Assembly (NCBI RefSeq): GCF_015645465.1
Contig: NZ_JADOEL010000017.1
Location: 1-64,000, forward strand
Length of the DNA stretch: 64,000 nucleotides
From: Herminiimonas contaminans
GTDB lineage: Bacteria > Pseudomonadota > Gammaproteobacteria > Burkholderiales > Burkholderiaceae_D
Direction: 5' to 3'
The notes beneath the pieces were generated by a model, which worked only from the letters and a program-made list of their open reading frames with translations, made no database searches and had not been told where the DNA came from. This document shows, in pieces, positions 35,186 through 43,414 of this stretch. Each line of letters opens with the position of its first letter. Position 1 is the stretch's first letter. The translations under genes were made by a program, and so were the position numbers.

Positions 35186-35782
35186 ATGACCAAATTATTT
35201 AAATGGATGGCTATCGCACTGCTGGCCTCTACCCTGAGCGCCTGCGGCTATAACGACTTCCAGAGCAAGGACGAATCCGTCAAAGCGGCCTGGGGTGAAG
35301 TCGTCAACCAATACCAACGCCGCGCCGACCTGATCCCCAACCTGGTGAATACCGTCAAAGGCTACGCGACGCATGAACGCGAAACCTTTGAAGCCGTGAC
35401 CAAGGCACGTGCTGCCGCCACTAGCTTCCAGATCACACCGGAAGTCCTGAACAATCCGGAAGCCTTCAGCAAATTCCAGCAAGTACAAGGCGAGTTGTCG
35501 TCCGCGCTGTCACGCCTGATGGCAGTATCGGAAAACTATCCGCAACTGAAAGCCGATACCGCATTCCGTGACCTGCAATCGCAGCTGGAAGGCACCGAGA
35601 ACCGCATCACGGTGGCACGTCAGCGCTACATCGTTGCAGTACAGGATTACAACATCCTGGCACGCAGCTTCCCGACCAATATCACTGCCAAAGTATTTGG
35701 CTATCCGGTCAAACCGTCATTCACAGTAGAGAATGAAAAGGCGATCTCTGCACCGCCAGCTGTGAATTTCGACAAGAAGTAA
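35186..35782 (+). CDS. lemA: LemA family lipoprotein
   Basis: A 198-residue LemA protein. The signal peptide ends in a lipobox LSAC (lipidated C20), unusual compared with the transmembrane N-terminus of many LemA proteins. The helical domain shows the family motifs AWGEVVNQYQRRADLIPNLVNTVKGYATHE and FRDLQSQLEGTENRITVARQRY. Function is not settled. GGAGG precedes the ATG. Two TPM-domain genes follow with 13 bp and an overlap, the usual lemA-TPM operon arrangement. Confidence 0.93.
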   Translation: MTKLFKWMAIALLASTLSACGYNDFQSKDESVKAAWGEVVNQYQRRADLIPNLVNTVKGYATHERETFEAVTKARAAATSFQITPEVLNNPEAFSKFQQVQGELSSALSRLMAVSENYPQLKADTAFRDLQSQLEGTENRITVARQRYIVAVQDYNILARSFPTNITAKVFGYPVKPSFTVENEKAISAPPAVNFDKK

Positions 35783-35795
35783 GACCTGAGCGTCC

Positions 35796-36620
35796 ATGAA
35801 AATCCTGCGCACCTTACTGGCCTGTACGCTCGCACTATTTTGCGTACTGGCCGGTGCCCAGAACCTGGTACCGGTACCGCCGCTCAAGGAGCGCGTGACC
35901 GACCTGGCCGGCATGCTGAATGCCCAACAGCGCGCTACGCTGGAAAATGTCCTGGCCGAGTATGAAACGCGTACCGGTAACCAGATCGCGATCCTGCTGC
36001 TGAAAAGCACTGAGCCGGAAGGCATAGAGCAATACAGCATACGCGTCGCGGATGCATGGAAGCTGGGACGCAAAGGCGTAGATGATGGCGTGCTCTTGCT
36101 GGTCGCCAAGGACAACTCGGCGGCTTCCGGTCGCCTGCGCATAGAAACCGGGCGCGGCGTACAAGGCGTGCTGACCGATGCGCAATCCAAACGCGTCTTG
36201 CAGGATGTGATTGCACCGCATTTCCGTCAGGGTGATTTCTACGGCGGCCTGGCATCCGGTGTTTCCGTCATTACCAGTTTGCTGGACAAGGAAGCCTTTC
36301 CCGAACCAGCGAAACGCGGCCAGGCAACGGCACAGGATGAAGCCTTTACCTGGGGTCCGTTCATCTTCTTTGCCATCCTGATCATCATCATGATGACGCG
36401 CAGCCGTGGTGGTCGCGGCCCGCGTGCACATAGCAGCAATGGCGACTGGGGCAATTCGGCTGGCGTCATCCTTGGCACTGCGATCGGCAATGAACTGGGG
36501 CGTCGCTCTGGTGGCGGCTTCGGTGGTTTTGGTGGTGGCGGCGGCGGTTTTGGCGGCGGTGGTGGATTCTCGGGCGGTGGCGGCGGTTTTGATGGCGGTG
36601 GCGCCTCGGGGAATTGGTAA
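35796..36620 (+). CDS. TPM-domain (YgcG-type) exported membrane protein
   Basis: A 274-residue protein: signal peptide 1-21, TPM domain about 28-165 (VTDLAGMLNAQQRATLENVLAEYE, LGRKGVDDGVLLLVA, RGVQGVLTDAQSKRVL), one membrane helix near 190-205 and a low-complexity Gly/Phe/Ser-rich tail of about 45 residues. TPM domains have been linked to phosphatase activity or photosystem assembly; the bacterial role is unclear. It follows lemA by 13 bp and its stop overlaps the next start. Confidence 0.9.
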   Translation: MKILRTLLACTLALFCVLAGAQNLVPVPPLKERVTDLAGMLNAQQRATLENVLAEYETRTGNQIAILLLKSTEPEGIEQYSIRVADAWKLGRKGVDDGVLLLVAKDNSAASGRLRIETGRGVQGVLTDAQSKRVLQDVIAPHFRQGDFYGGLASGVSVITSLLDKEAFPEPAKRGQATAQDEAFTWGPFIFFAILIIIMMTRSRGGRGPRAHSSNGDWGNSAGVILGTAIGNELGRRSGGGFGGFGGGGGGFGGGGGFSGGGGGFDGGGASGNW

Positions 36621-37120
36621 TGAATAAATTTTCACGCGCACTGCGCCACCTCAGTACTACCCGTTACAGCGGCAAGAAAGCTTTTCCCTGCGCGACCCTG
36701 ACTGCCATACAGAAAGCGATCGCGTCTGGCGAAACCGTACATCGTGCCGAGATACGCCTGATCGTCGAACCTTCACTGGAGTTTTCTGCCATTGTGGCGG
36801 GTATCAGTTCGCGCGAACGCGCACATGAATTGTTTTCGCAATACCGCATCTGGGATACCGAAGAAAACTCAGGCATTCTGATCTACATAGACCTCGCCGA
36901 TCATCAGGTAGAGATCGTGGCTGACCGCGGCATCTCACGTGTGATTCCGCAGCATCACTGGCATGCGGTCTGTAAAACCATGACCAGCGGTTTTGCCAGG
37001 GGCGAATACCATGACAGCGTCATCGCCGGGATACAGCAACTGAACGCAGCGCTGCAAGAACACTTCCCTGAAAACGGCGCGCAAGCAAATCAGTTATCGA
37101 ACAAACCCATACTGCTTTGA
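36620..37120 (+). CDS. Second TPM-domain protein, cytoplasmic or peripheral
   Basis: A 166-residue TPM-family protein without a signal peptide: AIASGETVHRAEIRLIVEPS, RAHELFSQYRIWDTEENSGILIYIDLADHQVEIVADRGI and a C-terminal helical part. The ATG at 36620 overlaps the stop of the first TPM gene by 1 bp, indicating coupling; a TTG two codons earlier is also in frame. Together with LemA and the first TPM protein it probably forms one envelope-associated system. A strong terminator follows. Confidence 0.88.
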   Translation: MNKFSRALRHLSTTRYSGKKAFPCATLTAIQKAIASGETVHRAEIRLIVEPSLEFSAIVAGISSRERAHELFSQYRIWDTEENSGILIYIDLADHQVEIVADRGISRVIPQHHWHAVCKTMTSGFARGEYHDSVIAGIQQLNAALQEHFPENGAQANQLSNKPILL

Positions 37121-37135
37121 TTTTTACGCAGGCAT

Positions 37136-37170
37136 AAAAAAACCGACCGCTTTTAAACGGTCGGTTTTTT
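37136..37170. terminator. Bidirectional terminator
   Basis: AAAAAACCGACCG (37137-37149) pairs with CGGTCGGTTTTTT (37158-37170). T-runs occur on both strands; it serves the lemA/TPM operon and the convergent ggt gene. Confidence 0.93.
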
Positions 37171-37187
37171 ATTGCGTCACTACCTGA

Positions 37188-38939
37188 TTAATAACCTGCA
37201 GCTACACCATCGCCGCGTGGGTCAGTCGCACCGTAGCGCACTTTGGTAGCCGGATCGATCCAGATCGCACCCGCATGTCCCATGGTGTCGGTGTAGTCTT
37301 CCACCACATTGATAGGATGGCCGCGTTTCTTCAACTCATCGGTCACTGCCAATGGGGTACGACCTTCTATCTTCAGATCATTCGAAACAGCGCCCCAGGT
37401 GCGGCCATGCAACCAGCGTGGGCCGTTGATCGCATCTTGTGGTGTCATACCGAAGTCGACGATGCGGGTGACGATCGCTGCCTGGGTCTGAGGCTGACCT
37501 TCACCGCCCATGGTGCCGTACACCAGCAATGGCTTGCCATCTTTCAGCAACATTGCAGGATTCAGCGTGTGGAAAGTGCGCTTGCCTGGTGCCAGATGAT
37601 TGATGTGCTGTTTATCCAGCGAGAAGAAGCTGCCGCGGTTTTGCAACAGCACGCCTGTACCTTCAGGCACGATGCCCGAACCAAAGTCGTGATACACACT
37701 CTGGATCAGCGACACTGCATTGCCATCCTTGTCGACTACGCCGAGCCAGATCGTATCGCCCTTAGGATCGAGTGGCTTGACTGCAGTCGCAGCGGTGGCC
37801 ATCTGGATGCGTTTGGCCTGATCGATACCATGCTGTTTGGACAGCAGGAAGTCGAGCGGAATCTTCACGAATTCAGGATCGGTCAAATACCGGTCGCGGT
37901 CGGCAAACGCTTCCTTGGTCGCTTCGATGATCAGGTGGTAGTAATCAGCACTACCTTCACCGAGTTTCTTGACGTCGAAGTTGTTCAGGACGTTCAGGAT
38001 TTCCAGTGACGCCATGCCTTGTGTATTCGGCGGCAGGTTGTATGCCATCGTATCGCGGTACGGCACTTTCAAAGGTGTGACCCAATTCGCCTTGTGGTTA
38101 GCGAAGTCCTTCAGCGTCAGCAAGCCACCGTTGCGCTGCAGTTCATCCACGATCTTCTTGGCGATAGGGCCTTGGTAGAAAGCTTTCGCGCCATCCTTTG
38201 CGATCATGCGCAAGGTAGCGGCCAGCTCTGGCTGCTTGAGCACTTCGCCGACCTGGTACACACTGCCATCCGCTTTCAGATAGGTTTTCTTGAAGCCTGC
38301 GAAGCGTTGCAGATTGCGGAATTCCTGGTCAGCCGGATTGACGTTGATCTGCGCCCATTTGGTCAGCGACGGTGTGACTGCGAAGCCATCTTGCGCATAG
38401 CCAATAGCGCTATCCATCAGTTGCGACCAGTTCAGTTTGCTGCCCATGCTTTGCTTGCCGTAACGGTAAGCCTCATCCCAGCCTGATATCACCCCAGGAA
38501 CCGTATTAGCGGCCAGATAACCGCGTGCCGGAATCTTGCTCAGGCCTTTTTGTTTGTAGAAATCGATAGTAGCTTTTTCACCAGCGCGACCACTCGCATT
38601 CAATGCGCGCATTTCGCCGGTCTTGGCGTTATGGATCAGCCAGAAGTTATCGCCGCCTATCGTCGTCATCTGCGGATAGACCACGGCCAGCGTCGCGGCA
38701 GCCGCAATCGCCGCATCGATGGCATTACCGCCATCGCGCAAGACCTTGAGGCCTGCCTGTGTCGCCAGATAATTGGACGTGGTGACCATGCCCTGGGTAG
38801 TAGCAGGATTCACACAACGTGAAGGTGTGTCGCAGTATTTGCCGGTGATGTCGAATGCGCCTGCGCTGGTGGTCGCCAGACCCAGCATGATGGCACCGGC
38901 CAGGCGTGCAGAACGGAACGGCAATGGGATTTTGCTCAT
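37188..38939 (-). CDS. ggt: Gamma-glutamyltransferase, exported
   Basis: A 583-residue Ntn-hydrolase precursor that cleaves gamma-glutamyl bonds of glutathione and related peptides in the periplasm. A signal peptide (1-28, ending TSAGA) is followed by VTTSNYLATQAGLKVLRDGGNAIDAAIAAAATLAVV. The autocatalytic site lies at GDTIWLGVVDKDGNAVSLIQS, where the threonine after GD becomes the N-terminus of the small subunit. GTMGGEGQPQTQA is the C-terminal GGT motif. It is monocistronic. A second, signal-less member is at 61199. Confidence 0.93.
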   Translation of the reverse strand: MSKIPLPFRSARLAGAIMLGLATTSAGAFDITGKYCDTPSRCVNPATTQGMVTTSNYLATQAGLKVLRDGGNAIDAAIAAAATLAVVYPQMTTIGGDNFWLIHNAKTGEMRALNASGRAGEKATIDFYKQKGLSKIPARGYLAANTVPGVISGWDEAYRYGKQSMGSKLNWSQLMDSAIGYAQDGFAVTPSLTKWAQINVNPADQEFRNLQRFAGFKKTYLKADGSVYQVGEVLKQPELAATLRMIAKDGAKAFYQGPIAKKIVDELQRNGGLLTLKDFANHKANWVTPLKVPYRDTMAYNLPPNTQGMASLEILNVLNNFDVKKLGEGSADYYHLIIEATKEAFADRDRYLTDPEFVKIPLDFLLSKQHGIDQAKRIQMATAATAVKPLDPKGDTIWLGVVDKDGNAVSLIQSVYHDFGSGIVPEGTGVLLQNRGSFFSLDKQHINHLAPGKRTFHTLNPAMLLKDGKPLLVYGTMGGEGQPQTQAAIVTRIVDFGMTPQDAINGPRWLHGRTWGAVSNDLKIEGRTPLAVTDELKKRGHPINVVEDYTDTMGHAGAIWIDPATKVRYGATDPRGDGVAAGY

Positions 38940-39170
38940 AGTCTCTTCTCCTTAGCATAGGCTTGTATAGCCAAAAATTATTTTTTTATTATCAAAACAA
39001 AATCTGGCACATTTGTGACATGTCAGATTTGATGCAGACGATATCATCAAAATATAAAAATTGGGTAGGGATTTTTGACAACTGTTAAATATTTTTTGAT
39101 GATTGCCGAACAGCAATTTTCGAAGGACCAAACACTGTTGAAGGCAGCCCTCTTCCAGTGACAAAAAATA

Positions 39171-39198
39171 AAAAGGGCGTCTGATGAGGCGCCCTTTT
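39171..39198 (-). terminator. Terminator of dacB
   Basis: AAAAGGGCG (39171-39179) and CGCCCTTTT (39190-39198) arms; the minus strand continues into an AT-rich T-run. It lies 26 bp beyond the dacB stop. Confidence 0.9.
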
Positions 39199-39223
39199 GG
39201 ATGGCTGGTGTAACGATGCGGCA

Positions 39224-40651
39224 TCAGCCGTTTTCGTATATCCACTGCAGCAAGGCATCATGCGCCGCCTGCCCGTTCGCAGCATTCGGATGATTGATAA
39301 TGCACACCACTGCATAGCGTTTGCCGGATGCCGCCAGCACATAACCGGCGATCGCACGCACATCGTTCAGCGTACCGGTCTTGATATGCGCACGCCCTGC
39401 CACTGTCTGTTTGGTCAGGCGCTTGCGCATGGTGCCGTCATAACCAACCAAGGGCAGCGACGACATGAATTCCGGCATAGTCGGTGACTGGAAAGTACTG
39501 ACCAGCATACGCCCCATCACACCGACCGGGATACGCTCGGTACGCGACAAACCCGAACCATTTTCGATCACGACTTGCGAGGTATCCATGCCCTTGTTCG
39601 CCAGCCAGGTCTTGACCACACGTGCACCACGTTCCGGCGATGCCGGTACTTTCAGCACGTCGGCCGCCACCGTCAACAGCAGTTGGCGCGCCATCACGTT
39701 ATTGCTGTACTTGTTAATATCGCGTATCACTTCCGGCAAGCTGGTCGACTGCCACTCGGTCACCAGACGCGCGCTTGGTGGTACCTGGCCGTTATTCACT
39801 GCACCGTTGAAGACGCCGCCGACATCCGTCCACAGTTGACGGAACACCACGCCGAAATATTCGCTATGGCTCATCAGGTAAGGATGCAAATACCAGGTCT
39901 TTTCACCACAGGCCGCAGAATAGCTGCCCGCGAAATTCGTGCTGACCCGTCCCATGGTCGGCATCAGCTTGCCCTGCCAGTCTACGCACGGGCCATTCGT
40001 CAATGCGGGTGCCATCACTGGATAGGTGGCGACCGGTGGATCTACGCTGATATCGACCTGGTTACGCGCCGGATTCGGCAGGAAGTGGAAGGCAAAGACT
40101 TTGTAGTTCAACAGCAGTGCATCCGGCCCTGCGTTGTATGGCTTTAAAGGGTCGCCATCGAACTGCGCCGCGTCATATGGCATCTCTTCAAAGATGCTGC
40201 GATCCAGGATCAGGTTGCCGCGTATCTCGCGTATGCCGGATGCGCGTATCTTGCGCAGGAATTGCCAGAAATTTTCGGTCACCAGCTTGGGATCGCCGCT
40301 ACCCTTGATAATCAGGTCGCCATCCAGCACATCGCCGTTCAGCGTGCCGGTCATATATGCTTGCGTCTTCCAGTTGAAAGTCGGCCCCAGCAATTCAAGT
40401 GCCGCATCGCTGGTCACCAACTTCATGGTCGAGGCTGGATTAAAGCCAGCCGTTTCATTCACTGCTATCCACGGCGCCTGCCCGGACACCTCCTGCACGT
40501 ATGTACCTACTGCGCTCTGCGGTATCGCGCTGCGCTTCAGTGCATCACTAACGACGGGAGGCAAGCCCTGCGCAGCGTATGACGCCAGCGGAGCGGCAGC
40601 AAAGGAAAAAATCAGGGTCAGGGCAAGTGGCAGGCGTGATGTAATTCGCAT
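39224..40651 (-). CDS. dacB: D-Ala-D-Ala carboxypeptidase/endopeptidase (PBP4 class)
   Basis: A 475-residue low-molecular-mass penicillin-binding protein of the S13 family that trims and hydrolyses peptidoglycan cross-links in the periplasm. A signal peptide (1-27) is followed by the catalytic motifs: S74-TMK in NPASTMK, the SNN motif in KYSNNVMAR and KTG in HIKTGTLNDVRA. Between SxxK and SxN lies the large insertion typical of PBP4. It is monocistronic with a terminator after it. Confidence 0.95.
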   Translation of the reverse strand: MRITSRLPLALTLIFSFAAAPLASYAAQGLPPVVSDALKRSAIPQSAVGTYVQEVSGQAPWIAVNETAGFNPASTMKLVTSDAALELLGPTFNWKTQAYMTGTLNGDVLDGDLIIKGSGDPKLVTENFWQFLRKIRASGIREIRGNLILDRSIFEEMPYDAAQFDGDPLKPYNAGPDALLLNYKVFAFHFLPNPARNQVDISVDPPVATYPVMAPALTNGPCVDWQGKLMPTMGRVSTNFAGSYSAACGEKTWYLHPYLMSHSEYFGVVFRQLWTDVGGVFNGAVNNGQVPPSARLVTEWQSTSLPEVIRDINKYSNNVMARQLLLTVAADVLKVPASPERGARVVKTWLANKGMDTSQVVIENGSGLSRTERIPVGVMGRMLVSTFQSPTMPEFMSSLPLVGYDGTMRKRLTKQTVAGRAHIKTGTLNDVRAIAGYVLAASGKRYAVVCIINHPNAANGQAAHDALLQWIYENG

Positions 40652-40884
40652 AGTCTGGAGTGTGAGGTGAGCTCGTGATTATTACATGCCAGACAGATAC
40701 CTACACGCACAGTTCCATACACATGAGCCACTCTCCTACTTGTCGCAGAGACATCAACTGTTGTGCAAAAGAGTCGGATCTGATGACGCACGTTAATCAC
40801 TTAATTTGAATGTTGCCACGCAGCATGCAGCCACAGCAATCAGCATTACAATAATAAAATTCCTAAATGCAACATGAGGCCGAT

Positions 40885-40983
40885 ATGGGCATGACTCTTT
40901 TTGCCACGCATCCGATGCAAGCAACACCAGTTGCCGCCACCAGCCTGATGTCGATGGCACCGACTTGTAAAGCTGCCAGCTAG
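40885..40983 (+). CDS. Possible 32-aa leader ORF coupled to the HEAT-repeat gene
   Basis: A short frame starts at an ATG with a TGAGG-type ribosome site 6 bases before it, and its TAG overlaps the GTG start of the HEAT-repeat gene by one base. The product begins MGMTLFATHPMQATP and resembles nothing I know; it has one cysteine and no long hydrophobic stretch. Overlap of stop and start suggests translational coupling, but chance is possible. Confidence 0.3.
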   Translation: MGMTLFATHPMQATPVAATSLMSMAPTCKAAS

Positions 40984-42032
40984 TGCCTGACCTTCTCTCC
41001 CATCCGCTGTTCGGTGCCTGGCTAGGCATAGGTGCTATCGCTTTAAGCCTGTTGCTCATCCTGTTGCTGGCTTATCTGCGCTTCTCACTCAGGCGACGCA
41101 CGCAAGCCGAACGTGCATTCCTCGCAAGCTGGCGTCCGCTGCTGCTCAGTTCCTTGCAATCATCGGTAGCCACGGTATTGCCCATGGTGGCGCGACACGA
41201 ACGTATTTATTTCCTGAAGTTGTGGAATCAGTTGATACGCAGCGCTGGCAGCAATGAAGCAGCAGAGAACCTGATCGCCATCGCTTACTCGGTCGGTGCT
41301 GATCGATACTCGCGACGATTTCTCACACGTGGCAAGCGTGTTGAGTGCCTGCTCGCGACACTGACGCTGGGACATCTGCGCGACCATGCATCATGGGATG
41401 CGCTGGTACTGCAAACCATGGCAGCCGACAATGCCACTTCCATCCATGCCTTCCAGGCGCTGGTGCAAATCGATGCGACGGCTGCCGCACAACAACTGAC
41501 ACCACTGATGCTGGCACGTAATGACTGGGCGATCGCGCACATCGCAGGCATCCTGCAACCAGCACACGCAGCCTTTATGCTGCCCTTGCTGGAAGCAGCC
41601 GATGAAATACGCGCCGCACATCTGGTCCGTGCCTTGCGCCTGATCGAGGCACTGCAACTGCCTTTGTCACATGCCGCCATCCTGAAGCTGCTGGATAAGG
41701 ACAACGAAACCGACATCATCATTGCCGCGCTGCGCATCGCCAGTGATGCCAGCCTGCTGCCGTATATACGCCCGCATTTGCAGCACCCGGACTGGCGCGT
41801 ACGCGGGCAAGCGGCGAAAGTCATAGGACGCATAGGCGAGCACCCGGACGTCAATCGCCTGATACCGCTGCTGGCCGATGCCGAATGGTGGGTGCGTTAT
41901 CGCGCAGCACAATCGCTGGTCGGCATCCCTTTCCTCAGCATGACTGAAATCGAATTACTGAGAAACAATCTGTCCGACCGTTTTGCACGTGACATGCTGA
42001 GCCAGGCCATCGCAGAAAGGCAAACCTTATGA
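40983..42032 (+). CDS. HEAT-repeat protein with N-terminal membrane anchor
   Basis: A 349-residue protein starting with GTG. A membrane helix (about 13-35, LGIGAIALSLLLILLLAYLRF) is followed by a helical domain with HEAT/PBS-lyase-type repeats, clearest at the C-terminus (HPDWRVRGQAAKVIGRIGEHPDVNRLIPLLADAEWWVRYRAAQSL). It is probably a scaffold. The stop overlaps the glycosyltransferase start by 4 bp, so the two proteins are likely made together and work together. This pair recurs in beta-proteobacteria; the polysaccharide involved is not known to me. Confidence 0.85.
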   Translation: MPDLLSHPLFGAWLGIGAIALSLLLILLLAYLRFSLRRRTQAERAFLASWRPLLLSSLQSSVATVLPMVARHERIYFLKLWNQLIRSAGSNEAAENLIAIAYSVGADRYSRRFLTRGKRVECLLATLTLGHLRDHASWDALVLQTMAADNATSIHAFQALVQIDATAAAQQLTPLMLARNDWAIAHIAGILQPAHAAFMLPLLEAADEIRAAHLVRALRLIEALQLPLSHAAILKLLDKDNETDIIIAALRIASDASLLPYIRPHLQHPDWRVRGQAAKVIGRIGEHPDVNRLIPLLADAEWWVRYRAAQSLVGIPFLSMTEIELLRNNLSDRFARDMLSQAIAERQTL

Positions 42033-43405
42033 GCCTGTCCGCACTCACATATGGCATAGCCTGGGCTATCTTCGCCTACTTCGTCATCTATCATCTCGGT
42101 TACTTCCTGCTGAATATCCTGGCGGTAGTGCGCATGCACGATGCCGAGCAAAGCAAGATACTGACTGACCTGCCGTATCTGCATTCCGAGCTGGAACCAC
42201 CGATCAGTGTCTTGCTGCCCGCGCACAAACATGCAGACACCATCGTACAGGCGACACAGGCACTGCTGCATCTGGACTACAGCAAATTCGAAGTCATCGT
42301 TATCAACGATGGCGCACAGGATGGCAGCCTGGAAGCGCTCACTACCGCGTTCGACCTGCATCCATTTCCGGAAGCCTATCGTGTACAACTGAAAACACAA
42401 GCAGTGAAATGCATCTACCGCTCCAGCCGTTATCCGCACTTGCGTGTGATCGACAAGGAATACGGCGGTACCGCAGATGCCCTGAATGCCGGCATCAATG
42501 CGTCACGATATCCATTGTTTTGCAGTCTGGATGCAGAAACGCAAGTGCAACGCGACAGCCTGCAATACCTGGCGACGCCTTTCCTCAATGATCATCATGT
42601 GATTGCCAGCGTCGCCGCGGCGCGCGTCGCATCACCGGGTGCGGGCTCGCCGACGCGCTGGGCCGCACTGTTCAAGATCGTTGATAGCTTGCGCAACCAG
42701 CTATATGCCTCCCTGGGCTGGTCTATGCTGAATGGCATGTTGATCGCCCCTGCAGGCATGATGTTGCTGCGCAAGGAAGCGGTGATTGCAGCCGGTGCGT
42801 ATAGCCGTGGTGCCCGTATCGCAGGAATGGAATTGATCACGCGTATGCACAGAATCATGCGGGACCGGCAACAAGCCTATCGAATACGCTTCATCGCTGA
42901 CCCGATTTGCTGGCAACAGGTGCCGGATAATTTTTCTGCTTTGAAAAATGATTGCGTACGCAGCCAGCAAGGTGTGGCCGACAGCCTGGCGCAGAATATG
43001 GGCTTGTTGTTCGCCAGACGCAGCGGCAGTGCCGGGCATCTCGCGTTTCCATTTCTCTTGCTGTTTGAAGTAGCGGGACCGCTACTGGAATGCCTGGCTT
43101 ATGTATTCGTACTGGGCGGCCTGGCTGTTGGCGTCATATCGTGGCCAGCATGCCTGGCCTTCCTGTCCGTCATGATCGCGCTGGGTATCTTGTTATCTGC
43201 TTCTGGCTTACTGCTGGAAGAAATGGCCTTCCACCTTTATCCAAAAACCGGTGATCTCTGCACCTTGATACTGGTCGCCATCATCAGCAACTTCGGCTAC
43301 CGCCAGCTCAACAGTCTCTGGCGCAGCATGGGATTGATCTCTTGGTACGCACATCGGAAACCAGGCGAGCTGCCTGAATACATCGCCCCCAAACGTATCA
43401 ATTAA
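42029..43405 (+). CDS. Family 2 glycosyltransferase, membrane-bound
   Basis: A 458-residue processive-type GT2 enzyme. An N-terminal membrane helix (6-32) is followed by the GT-A domain: ISVLLPAHKHADTIV, IVINDGAQDGS, GTADALNAGINAS and the acidic SLDAETQ motif. QQGVADSL lies where synthases carry QxxRW, so that motif is degenerate. Two or three C-terminal membrane helices follow (about 350-410). The architecture resembles BcsA/PgaC-like synthases. Coupled by overlap to the HEAT-repeat gene. The product sugar polymer cannot be named. Confidence 0.88.
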   Translation: MSLSALTYGIAWAIFAYFVIYHLGYFLLNILAVVRMHDAEQSKILTDLPYLHSELEPPISVLLPAHKHADTIVQATQALLHLDYSKFEVIVINDGAQDGSLEALTTAFDLHPFPEAYRVQLKTQAVKCIYRSSRYPHLRVIDKEYGGTADALNAGINASRYPLFCSLDAETQVQRDSLQYLATPFLNDHHVIASVAAARVASPGAGSPTRWAALFKIVDSLRNQLYASLGWSMLNGMLIAPAGMMLLRKEAVIAAGAYSRGARIAGMELITRMHRIMRDRQQAYRIRFIADPICWQQVPDNFSALKNDCVRSQQGVADSLAQNMGLLFARRSGSAGHLAFPFLLLFEVAGPLLECLAYVFVLGGLAVGVISWPACLAFLSVMIALGILLSASGLLLEEMAFHLYPKTGDLCTLILVAIISNFGYRQLNSLWRSMGLISWYAHRKPGELPEYIAPKRIN

Positions 43406-43414
43406 TCCAGCTGA

